Below are positions 1 through 11,677 of a stretch of 64,000 nucleotides of DNA, piece by piece (the stretch's first letter is position 1; every line of letters starts with the position of its first letter). Position numbers and translations under genes: made by a program. The notes under the pieces were generated by a model. The model saw only the letters and a list, made by a program, of their open reading frames with translations, searched no databases and was not told where the DNA came from. Source of the stretch: Anthopleura xanthogrammica (taxonomy: Eukaryota > Cnidaria > Anthozoa > Actiniaria > Actiniidae); contig OZ025210.1 in assembly GCA_964019055.1 (NCBI GenBank), forward strand, positions 10,908,658 to 10,972,657. The letters are read 5' to 3'.

Positions 1-111
1 GCGTAATCCAATGTAAAGCTAAGCGGCTTAAGTGTTTGTTAAGTTACTACTACAATGTTAGTTTTAGTGATTCATTTTATTATTCATACGCTGTATCCTT
101 GTGTGACAAAT
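1..111. repeat. Block A copy 0, left fragment
   Basis: The sequence from about position 50 matches the part of block A seen at 22177-22240, 26471-26530, 39518-39580 and 49868-49925. The first 45 bases resemble the left edge of copy 2 (25413-25432), so most of the block is deleted here. The fragment stops where the Crypton-like element begins and resumes at 1982. Confidence 0.7.
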
Positions 112-371
112 AGAGATTACTTCATGAAAAGCGCTTTTCATGCTGTAATTTATTTATTTTATACATATTGAGATTTTGTTGTTTTTAATTTATTCACATT
201 TAATTGGTTTTCTAAAACAATTACAAAACTCGTGTAATAATTTCTTTTCGAAAAATTAAGCTTTTACTAGAAGCTATGATGTAAAAATATCAGTAATCAT
301 AACTAGTACAAAGTAAAATCGGTAAGCCAATGAAGTTTTGGCTGATTTTTTTTTTCTTTTGGCTTAGTTTG

Positions 372-1714
372 TCACAGCTGTGGGCTGTCTTCGTCTGACG
401 ACTCCAACACACGCTTGATGCGTTTAAAGCTACGTGTAGACTCTGTTGATTTAAATGAGTGATTTGCGGAATTCGGTGACTTGTTAACGGTGTTGATTGT
501 TATATTAAACTGTCCTCCGTGAAAAACTGCTCCACTGAAAGGACCTGCTGGAGGCAAACTAGAACTTTTCATGAATGAAGATTCACGGCACTCGGTGTGC
601 ATTGCACTTTGTAAACTCGACACTGGCCTTTTTTCTATAGACGTACTTGAATCAAAGACATGTTTTTCTGTTGTTCGTTTGAGATGGTACTGTAGTTGTT
701 GACGCTTTGAAGGTTTCTGTGGCCAGATAATTGCATTATATGAGTTGGCGGGACGTTGTTGTCGTTCAGTTTTTGCATCATAGTTTTTCGTGTGCTATGG
801 TTGGTGAGTCTTCGCTTTTCATCAAAACCTGCTTTGTCTGCCATAGTTTTCATTAAACTATTTAACTTGTTGACTCCCATTGCATTGGTCTTGAACCATG
901 GTTTATCAGGGTTCTTAGCATAATTAATACCAAGATAAAACGGTGAATCGCTATCCTTCATCGAGCTAGGTCTTTTCTCAGAATAAACTTTGTAAACAAA
1001 CACTGGATCTCTGTCCGGCGAACCATTTGCGAAACTGAAAGCCTTAGGTTTAACTGCTCTGACATTTCGAGGCTCGGCTCCGGTTCTTGTCTTTGTCTGT
1101 CTCTCTGAATATTGTAAATATTCAGCTCCATTCACATCTGTTAGCAGTTGAACGTCTCCCCACTTCATACGACGGTGCTCGTCACATCCTCTCAATCCAA
1201 AGTGTTTGGTGTTCATAAACCACATTGTGTTTAGCAAGGCCTCAGCATTTGCAATTCCAAGTAATTGTTTATCGTATAAAATGTTTACTTCTTCATCGGC
1301 AATAGCTTCTGCTGCGTTCGGCTTGTTCCCTTTGCCGTCTTTTTTGAGTTCTTTACTTCGAGCTTGTAAAGCTTGTCTCGCTTGTTCAAACTGGCTATCT
1401 TCAAAAATACTGCAAGGATACTTACAGACTTTCAAGTGCCGATTAAAGCTGCAAATTAGCCCTCTTAAACTGGAAGGCTCGAAATCCTCACCATCTTTTC
1501 TTCTTACAGCTACGATAAATTCACTGATATACTCATTAAGCTCTTCTGGCGGGATTTCCTCGACTCTTCTCGTTTCATTTTTGGAGTTGAGAAACTCAGT
1601 CAGCAAACTCACATCTCTTCGTGTCTTCGAAAGAGTATTTTTGTTTTTTTGGTCTTCTATAAACTTGTCTATAGGTTTGTCTAGAGACACAAATCTTCTT
1701 GATTGTTCAGCCAT
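372..1714 (-). pseudogene. Crypton-type tyrosine recombinase, one-base frameshift near the C-terminus
   Basis: The main frame runs from the ATG at 1714 to a TAG at 635-637 (359 residues). It shows the tyrosine-recombinase residues in order: Arg175 in GLRG, His306 and Arg309 in the HSTR motif, His332 in SGHRNL and the nucleophile Tyr341 in NNYS. This layout fits the DUF3504-like domain of animal Cryptons and of domesticated relatives such as ZMYM2 and QRICH1. The adjacent frame (372-650) continues with a FHGGQFNITI-like tail of the sort that follows this domain. The two frames would join if the run of five T at 663-667 had one more base, so a slippage deletion is likely. All catalytic residues lie before the break, so partial activity cannot be excluded. 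GTG upstream of the ATG was not taken as start. Confidence 0.8.
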
Positions 1715-1839
1715 CCTCACAAATATCTCCTAGCTCTTGATAAGTTTGAAATACGAACAACTAGCGTACACCGAAAATATTATTTTGTGAAAGCTGCCCG
1801 ACAAAGCTACCCGCGATGACCGCGAAAACACGATTCGCC

Positions 1840-1925
1840 TCGACAGTGGTTTGTGATTGGACGAAACGCTTTTTTCACGTGTGAGAAATTCATTTCGCCT
1901 CTCTGATTGGCTGAAAAAAGTCGCG
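1840..1925 (-). promoter_or_regulatory. Candidate promoter of the recombinase gene
   Basis: Upstream of the ATG on the minus strand are two inverted CCAAT boxes (GATTGG near 1855 and 1904) and locally higher GC with several CpG. This is only suggestive; no TATA box stands out. Confidence 0.3.
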
Positions 1926-1981
1926 AACTGGTTTTTCACATAGGGAGATTTGATAAGAAAATCTCATTATGTATAAAATAA

Positions 1982-3300
1982 AGAGATATATGTAATATAT
2001 ATAATACTGTAGCGAGTATCGTAAAAATTGCATTATCGCGTATAGCTTCAAGTTTCAAGATCTAGATTACAGACTACGAGAGTACAGCGTTAAAAGCTTA
2101 GCACTAAAAGTACAAAAATTACAAGATATAAAAGTACAAATACTTTGCACTAAAAATACAGTATGACAAAATACAAATCCTGAAGACTAAAACTATCAAG
2201 ATTTACGCCAACCGTTCCATCTAATACATTGTTACACTTTTTCTCCAGTTCTAGTGTATTTGTCACGGATGTCAGGGCCATACATACTGTTACTATGCTG
2301 TGTACTTCGTCAGGATATAATCTTGGTGAGTAACATCTCTACATCTACTTGGTATCTTGTATGTTATTTCGGTCTGGAAAGAAATCAAACTGTTCAAATA
2401 TAGGATAATAAGAAGGCAAATGTTAGTAGAATCCAGGTCCTACAGAATGAGAGCAGTTTAGATCAATGAAAGATTTCTGATGAGTTCGAAATAATTGAAA
2501 TAGCTCAGTAATGTTATACTCCCGTAGTCACTTGAAGTTGGATAACCAATCAGAGAGCAAATATATATTTAAGAATAGATCCTTTATAAAATCATTATTT
2601 ACTTAACCATACTTGTTTATGTACAGTATAGATTCAAGGAAAAGCCATGTGTTTTATGTTTGTTTTTTTTAGGAAAAACAAGTAAAATAAATAATATAAT
2701 ACAAAATAAAACAAACCGAAATCCATTTTGAGATAGATGTGTAAAAGCAGGAATACGAATTTTGGATTTGTTATTAAAGTTTTGATATTTAAAAATGTTA
2801 TACCCCTACAAATAATAGAAATCGTACTTTTGGCTTGTACAATAAGGCAAGATATGCTGCTAATCAGGGCTCGAAATTAACGCTCGCAAACTCGCAAAAT
2901 GCTAGCGCTTAAAATTCGGAATTTGCGAGTAAAAAAATTTGTACAAAAATAATTACAAACACTTGACAGAAAGAATCAATCATTCCTTCGAAACTTTACC
3001 ACTTTACTAGTAGAAAAAAAAACCTTACTAGCAACCCTTTGCAAGAGGACTAAAAAGTTAACTTCGAGCATTGATAGTTTGTTGTCTTTCTACTTACTAT
3101 AGTTGGTAGTTCAGATTTTGTGTTCATCGTTCTCTTCTGGTCTTCCAGTTTCCTCCACATCTCGGCTCATCAGTACAACACACAAATAGTAGAGAACAAG
3201 AGTCTCACACATCTCCAATACTTGTAATAAGCACATCAGCCAGAGAACCTTAGTTTGATTTGCCATTATTGTTTTTTTTCTTTTCCACCGTAGTTCAAAT
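1982..3300. repeat. Block A copy 0, right part
   Basis: This stretch resumes the block after the Crypton-like insertion and matches 22270-23850 and 35395-36780. It includes the splice-like segment around 2240-2330 and ends with the short subfamily A reading frame at 3111-3266. It is more diverged from the other copies than they are from each other. Confidence 0.7.
3111..3266 (-). CDS. Short membrane-like ORF, subfamily A, copy 0
   Basis: An ATG-started frame of 51 codons plus TGA. Residues about 7-33 are strongly hydrophobic (LMCLLQVL, LVLYYLCVVLM) and the tail is acidic (PEENDE). It is kept open in the paralogues at 23685-23840 and 36585-36749. An inverted CCAAT (ATTGG) sits at 3402-3406, about 140 bp upstream. 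A GTAAGT splice donor consensus follows the stop by about 20 bases, so this is probably a first exon. I do not recognise the family. Similarity to subfamilies B and C in the hydrophobic pattern and tail suggests common origin. It may be a small transmembrane peptide, or a leader exon of a larger transcript. Confidence 0.5.
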   Translation of the reverse strand: MANQTKVLWLMCLLQVLEMCETLVLYYLCVVLMSRDVEETGRPEENDEHKI

Positions 3301-3969
3301 CTCATTCACCCGAAATTAAAGAATAGTCGTCTAAACCCTAACCCCAAAGTGATATCAGACCGTGTTTCAGACCAATACTAAGTAAATAACGTTTTAATCC
3401 TATTGGTTAATGATATGCTATTCATTACTATTGGAACCAGTGACGTCATAGTTTCCGTATAGTTTGACGATTGTGAAACGTTGGTGAGGGTTGTTAACTA
3501 GATTTAAACAATACGACAGGGTAGAGCAAATCTAAGGGAACCATACGCACGTGCCGCAACTGTGACTTGATCGGGGGTCAGACGAAATTACTTATTCAAG
3601 CATTAACATCATTTGTCTTAATCTAATATTATTAAAACCCTGTCACGCAGCGAGCGACAATATACAAATCTCATCGACCGTAAGACCTATAAGGCTAAAC
3701 CTCATCGGATTGATACTAATACCTAGCTTAAAAACAAAACTTCCGTAAGATCGAAACTGGACTACTAATGTAACTGTGAGCCATTAGGCGAGCAGCAACA
3801 CTAATTTTGGGCTATAATCTATCTTGGGCTAGAAAAATTGTTGATCTGAATTGTTTATTTGTCTGTTCAAACAAAGAAGCCAAGTCTTTTTCACAATCTT
3901 ATCATGTCAAACTTAAACTTATTTATTGCTGGTCAGGCCATTAGTGAATTTCACGAACAATTTAGGGAC
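3300..3969. other. Noncoding stretch, promoter side of the A0 ORF
   Basis: No supported gene. It holds two ATTGG (inverted CCAAT) motifs and a TGACGTCA-like CRE site near 3442, upstream of the A0 ORF on the minus strand. The rest shows no recognisable structure. Confidence 0.4.
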
Positions 3970-4021
3970 ATTTTACGGGGTTATTTTACGGGGTTATTTT
4001 ACGTTGTTATTTTACGGGGTT
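3970..4021. repeat. 13-bp tandem repeat, four units
   Basis: Four consecutive copies of ATTTTACGGGGTT with one unit varied (ACGTTGTT), and a decayed fifth after 4021. Confidence 0.85.
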
Positions 4022-4360
4022 ATTTTATGAGATTTTTGGCACTTTTGTGCGCTCAAGGTTTCCCGATATTGGACCTGAGTGGCCAAGATAGATCGTGTCT
4101 TTGCCGAGGAGGATCGACTTTATTTGTATTTCTTTGATTTAGTTCCTTCATACCCAACAAAGAGATAATGTCCCTGAATGAAATACAGCCAACTCTTGCC
4201 TTACAGGCACCCTGATATTATGGACACCTCGCTATTACGGAGGAAAGTACAATCCCCAGCAAAAATTACTGACAAAGAAATGCTCTTGCGAACACTCGCT
4301 ATTACAGCCGGACACCAAGTGACGGTCTTGAGGATGTCCGCTGTTAATGAGAGTCGACTG

Positions 4361-7300
4361 TATGTAATCATATTTAATACTACCAGCTAACTGCTGACTG
4401 TATGTAATCATATTTAATACTACCAGCTAACTGGTGACTGTATGTAATCATATTTAATACTACCAGCTAACTGGTGACTGTATGTAATCATATTTAATAC
4501 TACCAGGTAACTGCTGACTGTATGTAATCATATTTAATACTACCAGCTAACTGCTGACTGTATGTAATCATATTTAATACTACCAGCTAACTGGTGACTG
4601 TATGTAATCATATGTAATACTACCAGCTAACTGGTGATTGTATGCAATCATATTTAATACTACCAGCTAACTGCTGACTGTATGTAATCATATTTAATAC
4701 TACCAGCTAACTGCTGACTGTATGTAATCATATTTAATACTACCAGCTAACTGGTGATTGTATGCAATCATATTTAATACTACCAGCTAACTGCTGACTG
4801 TATGTAATCATATTTAATACTACCAGCTAACTGGTGATTGTATGTAATCATATTTAATACTACCAGCTAACTGGTGATTGTATGCAATCATATTTAATAC
4901 TACCAGCTAACTGGTGATTGTATGCAATCATATTTAATACTACCAGCTAACTGCTGACTGTATGTAATCATATTTAATACTACCAGCTAACTGCTGACTA
5001 TATGTAATCATATTCAATACTACCAGCTAACTGGTGATTGTATGCAATCATATTTAATACTACCAGCTAACTGGTGATTGTATGCAATCATATTTAATAC
5101 TACCAGCTAACTGCTGACTGTATGCAATCATATTTAATACTACCAGCTAACTGGTGATTGTATGTAATCATATTTAATACTACCAGCTAACTGCTGACTG
5201 TATGTAATCATATTTAATACTACCAGCTAACTGCTGACTGTATGTAATCATATTTAATACTACCAGCTAACTGCTGACTGTATGTAATCATATTTAATAC
5301 TATCAGCTAACTGCTGACTGTATGTAATCATATTTAATACTACCATCTAACTGCTGACTGTATGTAATCATATTTAATACTACCAGCTAACTGGTGATTG
5401 TATGCAATCATATTTAATACTACCAGCTAACTGCTGACTGTATGTAATCATATTTAATACTACCAGCTAACCGCTGACTGTATGTAATCATATTTAATAC
5501 TACCAGCTAACTGGTGATTGTATGCAATCATATTTAATACTACCAGCTAACTGCTGACTGTATGTAATCATATTTAATACTACCAGCTAACTGCTGACTG
5601 TATGTAATCATATTTAATACTACCAGCTAACTGGTGATTGTATGCAATCATATTTAATACTACCAGCTAACTGCTGACTGTATGTAATCATATTTAATAC
5701 TACCAGCTAACTGGTGATTGTATGTAATCATATTTAATACTACCAGCTAACTGCTGACTGTATGTAATCATATTTAATACTACCAGCTAACTGGTGATTG
5801 TATGCAATCATATTTAATACTACCAGCTAACTGCTGACTGTATGTAATCATATTTAATACTACCAGCTAACTGCTGACTGTATGTAATCATATTTAATAC
5901 TACCAGCTAACTGCTGACTGTATATAATCATATATAATACTACCAGCTAACTGGTGATTGTATGTAATCATATTTAATACTACCAGCTAACTGCTGACTG
6001 TATGTAATCATATTTAATACTACCAGCTAACTGGTTACTGTATGTAATCATATTTAATACTACCAGCTAACTGGTTACTGTATGTAATCATATTTAATAC
6101 TACCAGCTAACTGCTGACTGTATGTAATCATATTTAATACTACCAGCTAACTGCTGACTATATGTAATCATATTCAATACTACCAGCTAACTGGTGATTG
6201 TATGCAATCATATTTAATACTACCAGCTAACTGGTGATTGTATGCAATCATATTTAATACTACCAGCTAACTGGTGATTGTATGTAATCATATTTAATAC
6301 TACCAGCTAACTGCTGACTGTATGTAATCATATTTAATACTACCAGCTAACTGGTGATTGTATGCAATCATATTTAATACTACCAGCTAACTGCTGACTG
6401 TATGTAATCATATTTAATACTACCAGCTAACTGCTGACTATATATAATCATATTTAATACTACCAGCTAACTGGTGACTGTATGTAAATATATTTAATAC
6501 TACCAGCTAACTGGTGACTGTATGTAATCATATTCAATACTACCAGCTAACTGCTGACTGTATGTAATCATATTTAATACTACCAGCTAACTGCTGACTG
6601 TATGTAATCATATTTAATACTACCAGCTAACTGGTGACTGTATATAATCATATTTAATACTACCAGCTAACTGGTTACTGTATGTAATCATATTTAATAC
6701 TACCAGCTAACTGCTGACTGTATGTAATCATATTTAATACTACCAGCTAACTGCTGACTGTATGTAATCATATGTAATACTACCATCTAACTGCTGACTG
6801 TATGTAATCATATTTAATACTACCAGCTAACTGGTGACTGTATATAATCATATTTAATACTACCAGCTAACTGGTTACTGTATGTAATCATATTTAATAC
6901 TACCAGCTAACTGCTGACTGTATGTAATCATATTTAATACTACCAGCTAACTGCTGACTGTATGTAATCATATGTAATACTACCATCTAACTGCTGACTG
7001 TATGTAATCATATTTAATACTACCAGCTAACTGCTGACTGTATGTAATCATATGTAATACTACCATCTAACTGCTGACTGTATGTAATCATATTTAATAC
7101 TACCAGCTAACTGCTGACTGTATGTAATCATATTTAATACTACCAGCTAACTGGTGACTGTATGTAATCATATTTAATACTACCAGGTAACTGCTGACTG
7201 TATGTAATCATATTTAATACTACCAGCTAACTGGTGATTGTATGCAATCATATTTAATACTACCAGCTAACTGCTGACTATATATAATCATATTTAATAC

Positions 7301-8370
7301 TACCAGCTAACTGCTGACTGTATGTAATCATATTTAATACTACCAGCTAACTGCTGACTGTATGTAATCATATTTAATACTACCAGCTAACTGGTGACTG
7401 TATGTAATCATATTTAATACTACCAGCTAACTGCTGACTGTATGTAATCATATTTAATACTACCAGCTAACTGCTGACTGTATGTAATCATATTTAATAC
7501 TACCAGCTAACTGCTGACTGTATGTAATCATATTTAATACTACCAGCTAACTGCTGACTATATGTAATCATATTCAATACTACCAGCTAACTGCTGGCTG
7601 TATGTAATCATATTTAATACTACCAGCTAACTGGTGTCTGTATGTAATCGTATTTAATACTACCAGCTAACTGCTGACTGTATGTAATCATATTTAATAC
7701 TACCAGGTAACTGGTGACTGTATGTAATCATATTTAATACTACCAGCTAACTGGTGACTGTATGTAATCATATTTAATACTACCAGCTAACTGCTGACTA
7801 TATATAATCATATTTAATATTAACAGCTAACTGGTGACTGTATATAATCATATTTAATACTACCAGCTAACTGCTGACTGTATGTAATCATATTTAATAC
7901 TACCATCTAACTGCTGACTGTATATAATCATATTTAATACTACCAGCTAACTGGTGATTGTATGTAATCATATTTAATACTACCAGCTAACTGGTGATTG
8001 TATATAATCATATTTAATACTACCAGCTAACTGGTGACTGTATGTAATCATATGTAATACTACCAGCTAACTGGTGACTGTATGTAATCATATTCAATAC
8101 TACCAGCTAACTGCTGACTGTATGTAATCATATTTAATACTACCAGCTAACTGCTGACTGTATGTAATCATATTCAATACTACCAGCTAACTGCTGACTG
8201 TATGTAATCATATTTAATACTACCAGGTAACTGGTGACTGTATGTAATCATATTTAATACTACCAGCTAACTGGTGACTGTATGTAATCATATTCAATAC
8301 TACCAGCTAACTGCTGACTGTATGTAATCATATTTAATACTACCAGCTAACTGCTGACTGTATGTAATCA
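4361..8370. repeat. 40-bp satellite array, about 100 units
   Basis: The unit is TATGTAATCATATTTAATAC followed by TACCAGCTAACTGCTGACTG. The array is 4010 bp, exactly 100 units plus ten bases, and every unit keeps the 40-bp phase with no net insertion or deletion. Variation is by substitution: mainly CTGCTGACTG against CTGGTGATTG, the latter often linked to TATGCAATCA. Variants recur in irregular higher-order patterns. It abuts the 3' LTR of a gypsy element at 8372. Confidence 0.98.
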
Positions 8371-8371
8371 T

Positions 8372-8524
8372 TGTTATGTTATGCTTTATTGGATACTAAT
8401 GCTAGATTCTACACTGGTGGTTAGACCCGGCTAGTCACTACAAGATCAGTTCTCAAATCAAACTATGTAATTCTATATAGGGTGTGACGTAATGTCACGC
8501 CATGAACAGTAACATAATATAACA
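8372..8524 (-). repeat. 3' LTR of the gypsy element (153 bp)
   Basis: It is bounded by TGTTAT...ATAACA ends, preceded on the minus strand by a polypurine tract. It contains a TATATAG box and an AATAAA signal close to the outer end, as expected for a compact LTR. The 5' LTR is not present for comparison, so the call rests on position and signals. Confidence 0.7.
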
Positions 8525-9259
8525 TCTTCCCTTTTAAAAGTTTCAAAGTTATGCAAAATAATATGTCCAAATAAAAAATGTACGTGTATTCAAATGTTTG
8601 AGCTATTTGCTCACAAAGTCCTTCATCCATGCTGGTGGCTTCGCCGCTCGACGTGGCCGTACTGGTGGGGCGTCGGGGACTCCATTGTCAGGTGTTTCTT
8701 GCGCACATGGTGTTCCTGGTACCTCTGACTTGCTCGGTGTTACTAGCAACTCTGGCACTGCTGGAACTGTCGTTGTCTTTGGTGTCTCTGGTAACTGTGC
8801 TGGTTCTTTGGTCTTCTTTATCTGTTCTCTGTTCCTGCGGTACTCTGTTCCATCTTCCGTTTCCACTGTGTATGACCGTTGATCCAGCCTGGCTTTGACC
8901 ATGGCTTTTTTCCATACCTTGCCACCTGCTATTAGCGGTTTCATCCTGACTACATCACCTTCTTCGAGAGGCTCCAGGTCCTTTGGTGACTTGTTGTAAT
9001 ATTGGGCCTGCATCTCTTGCCGCCTAATCATTGAGGTAACTTCCTTCTCAGGGACTGTGGTGCGGGGTTTTAACATCTCCTGTGTGGTTGGGAGCAGCGT
9101 CTTTGTGCGTCTGCTCATGAGTCGCTGAGCTGGGCTTGACTCCATGCCTTGCGTTGGCGTGTTTCTGTGGTCAAGGATGGCTAAAAACGTGTCAGTGCCT
9201 GCTTTGGTCGTCTTTTCTATGAGTCTCTTGGCTGTTTTGGCCGCCGACTCTGCTTTTCC

Positions 9260-10416
9260 GGAATATGTTATCAACCAAAGCAAAACTCATCATATACAAA
9301 TCTGCTATACTACCCCAATTAACGTACTGCCATACTGTATGGCATTTTTGTCGATCATCTGACGGCAGGAAATTAGAACGTATCCAAGAAAGAGCTTTGA
9401 AAGCGATCTACGACAAGAAAACCTGTACGTATGGTGAACTACTCAAAATGGCAAGGTTACCCACATTAAAGAACAGAAGGCTACAGGATATTGCTACCCT
9501 TATGTACAAGGTTAAAAATGAACTAAGTCCTGTTTATATCCAGGAAATTTTTCAAGAAGAACAATAGTCGTTATAACTTAAGAAATTCTGACTTTATAAT
9601 ACCAAGGTTCAACACCGTCACTTATGGGAAACATAGTTTAAAATATCTTGGTCCCTTTATATGGTCAAAATTGGAAAAAAGTATTAGGAATTCTATTTCT
9701 TTAAAGGCTTTTAAAAATAGCATTAGGAGAATAGATCTTGAAAGTCTTATGCAAGATAAATGTCATGACTGTCCGTTATGTATCACCTGATATGCATTCT
9801 ACGTATTGCATTTAGCCATCAGACTCACGCAGTAATATCATTATTATTATTATTATTTTTCTTTTTTTTTTTTTTTTCCGTTTTATTATACCTTTTTATT
9901 TCGTCCATGATATCAATAGGAATCTTAGACTCGATTGCATGGGTGTTTATCTTGTGCCGAATCTAATGCAAATGGTTGATCCTTTGCATTGGATTCGGTG
10001 CTTATTCTGGGCCGAAGGTTCCCTATTGCTTTTTTTTGGTTGGTATTTTACACTTGGACGGGTTGCGGGTTGGTTGGGGGGTGGGGGTGGGGGGGGGGGG
10101 GGGGGTGGGGTTAATAGAATACTATATAATTAGTTCCGTATTTTTAATGGGCCTCTCCTGAACTCGCTTTCGTGGTCGTGGGCGATGACTTCTGGCGGAG
10201 ACTGGTTGGGCACGCTTCTTGTCCTCAGCCTTGGCCGGAGGTTATTGTTTCTTCGGCTCTAGACGTATATGCGGGGTCAGGGAAGGCCTATTACCTTCTC
10301 TTTTATTCATTTTATTTAACTGGGTATGATATGGGTTTTTTATTGGGTCTTAGATAGGTGTCCCCAATTAGCATACTATTTATATGTAAGCTAGATGATA
10401 TTGACACATAAATAAA

Positions 10417-10453
<37 letters not shown>
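9260..10453 (+). mobile_element. 5'-truncated CR1/L2-type LINE inserted in the integrase
   Basis: The insert is flanked by TTTTCC at 9254-9259 and 10454-10459, a six-base target duplication. It holds the end of a reverse transcriptase ORF, a 3' UTR with a G-rich run (about 10072-10111), and ends in a (TTA)n tail at 10415-10453 after AATAAAG. Truncation at the 5' end and a microsatellite tail are typical of this LINE group. Confidence 0.85.
9265..9789 (+). pseudogene. LINE reverse transcriptase, C-terminal end, frameshifted
   Basis: Residues such as LTYCHTVWHFCR and ERIQERALKAI match the end of CR1/L2-type reverse transcriptases found in other cnidarian LINE copies, including the one at 13273-15041 here. 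The first frame stops at 9567. The expected continuation (NNSRYNLRNSD through KYLGPFIWSKL) follows in another frame to about 9789, so there is one frameshift. It lacks the catalytic YADD region. Confidence 0.8.
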
Positions 10454-10455
<2 letters not shown>

Positions 10456-10754
10456 TTCCATTTGCTCGGCTATTATATGGACTTGTGGGGGTGTGTTCAA
10501 ACTCATACGAGTTCGCAAATTGCCTGAACTCCCTCGACGCAAATTGAACGCCGTTGTCTGTGACCACCTGGTCGGGTATCCTATACCTTGCGAAATGACC
10601 TTTGAGTTTTGTGATGATCGTCTTGGATTTCATGTCGCTTGGTAGACTGTCAACTTCCCAGAAATTGCTAAATAGGTATTTTATTTATTTATTTATTTAT
10701 TTTAATTCTATAATAGATACTATAAGGATTTATATATTATATATTAGATATGAT

Positions 10755-11190
10755 TAAGATTTAAGATGTTGCGGGTCAGTTCACAACTCAACAACGTTAT
10801 AATCGAATCTACATTTGATACTTTTGAGGTTTAATACAACTTTGAACATTTTATTTCTGATAGTCTTGGAATCGTGCTAGCATTTTAATCATCTCAAACG
10901 TTGCTAATACTATTGTTGTCTACAGCAATTTTTCAAAATCCTAGCGAAACTTGTTGGCTTTCAATGTCATTCTAACGGGTTCTACTTGGTTTGCTCAGCT
11001 TGAAATATACATTTCTGCGTCTACGATTGCTGTTATATTTTACTTCGCTCTTCAATTTTCTTCATGACCTAAAAAAATAAAGAAATGTGTAATTAATTCA
11101 CAACTTGTGAACTGTATGGTGATTTGTTCACAGGTAGCCCAAGCTATGTATGAATATGCTTGGAATAGCTGATATATGCAAAGTATACTA
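10755..11190. repeat. Block E copy 0, with a candidate minus-strand terminal exon
   Basis: The segment is repeated at 44671-45090. On the minus strand a pyrimidine-rich acceptor precedes a short frame beginning GTCATGAAG and soon ending in TAA, followed by an AATAAA signal near 10850. It looks like the 3' end of a transcript, possibly of the block C gene upstream. The link is not proven. Confidence 0.5.
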
Positions 11191-11233
11191 AAATAATACT
11201 AAAAATGTGGTAAATCATATTTGAATCATACCT

Positions 11234-11677
11234 CATTACGTGAAATTTTCACGACACGTTAATTTCGCGATTTTGGATGTCGTATATTTCGCAACACTTT
11301 AATTTCGCGATTTTGCGGAAACATTCTTGATTACTTTAATTTCGCGATTTTATTGAATAAACCGTTTATATATTGTTTCCAAATACGCAAAAATTCCTTT
11401 GGAAAATCCACTTTACTACATAACATTAAAAAGAATTCGTATTGATTTCTATCCCTGGTTTTGACTTTAGCTTATTGAAAACTGGCCAATCATTAATTGA
11501 TAGGCGGTAGTACTTGGATCTCAGTAAAAACGTCTTTATCCATGCTTTTGAATAGTCATTAAATTTTTTACTTTCTCAAAAATGGCGGGTCAGATATAAT
11601 TTTCGCGTCATTATATTTTCGTGACAATTTAATTTCGCGTTTTTTTTCGGAATCGCGAAATTAAAGTGTCGCGAAAT
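11234..11677. mobile_element. Nonautonomous element rich in TTTCGCGA palindromes
   Basis: Copies of AATTTCGCGATTT recur at about 11260, 11305, 11340, 11630 and 11655 in both orientations. The outer ends resemble ACGTGAAATTTTCACGACAC on the left and its reverse on the right. A related partial copy lies at 45125-45230. No coding frame is supported. CpG-rich motifs in an AT-rich setting are notable. Confidence 0.55.

Larger units (their letters stand above)
112..1981 (-). mobile_element. Crypton-like tyrosine-recombinase transposon inserted in block A
   Basis: Block A is continuous in copies at 22230, 26535, 39585 and 49930, but copy 0 is split by about 1870 bp. The split ends share the six bases AGAGAT at 112-117 and 1982-1987. 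No long inverted repeats are visible. The insert carries a minus-strand tyrosine recombinase gene. Cryptons are known to integrate by strand exchange between very short matching sites and to lack terminal inverted repeats, which fits. Exact edges are uncertain by a few bases because the flanking copies are AT-rich and diverged. Confidence 0.7.
8372..10677 (-). mobile_element. 3' part of a Ty3/gypsy LTR retrotransposon, with nested LINE
   Basis: On the minus strand the order is integrase (10677 to 8603, split by a LINE), polypurine tract AAAAGGGAAGA near 8525-8538, then a TG...CA-bounded terminal repeat at 8372-8524. The 5' half is missing; the element is cut at about 10677 by a TTTA-rich simple repeat. 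Gag, protease, reverse transcriptase and the 5' LTR are not in the window. Confidence 0.85.
8603..10677 (-). pseudogene. Ty3/gypsy integrase, C-terminal half, interrupted by a LINE
   Basis: The first part (10677-10454) reads through a VTDNG motif containing the second catalytic Asp, then SPYNSRANGK. The reading resumes at 9259 with KAESAAKTAK and runs to the stop at 8603. This is the retroviral-type integrase core (D,D35E with the third acidic residue near NGKAES) followed by a chromatin-side C-terminal domain and a Pro-rich basic tail. The two parts fit at GGAAAA once the LINE and its target duplication are removed. The N-terminal zinc domain and first Asp are missing. The copy is inactive by insertion and truncation. 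Confidence 0.85.

Noticed and set aside
4361..8370. CRISPR-like array
   Set aside because: Units are contiguous with no unique spacers and the genome is eukaryotic; this is a satellite.
8598..8898. Plus-strand frames opposite the integrase
   Set aside because: Shadows of the gypsy integrase C-terminus, which has recognisable motifs on the minus strand.
10312..10542. 76-codon frame with poly-Asn
   Set aside because: It spans the (TTA)n tail of the LINE and the edge of the integrase; chimeric by chance.
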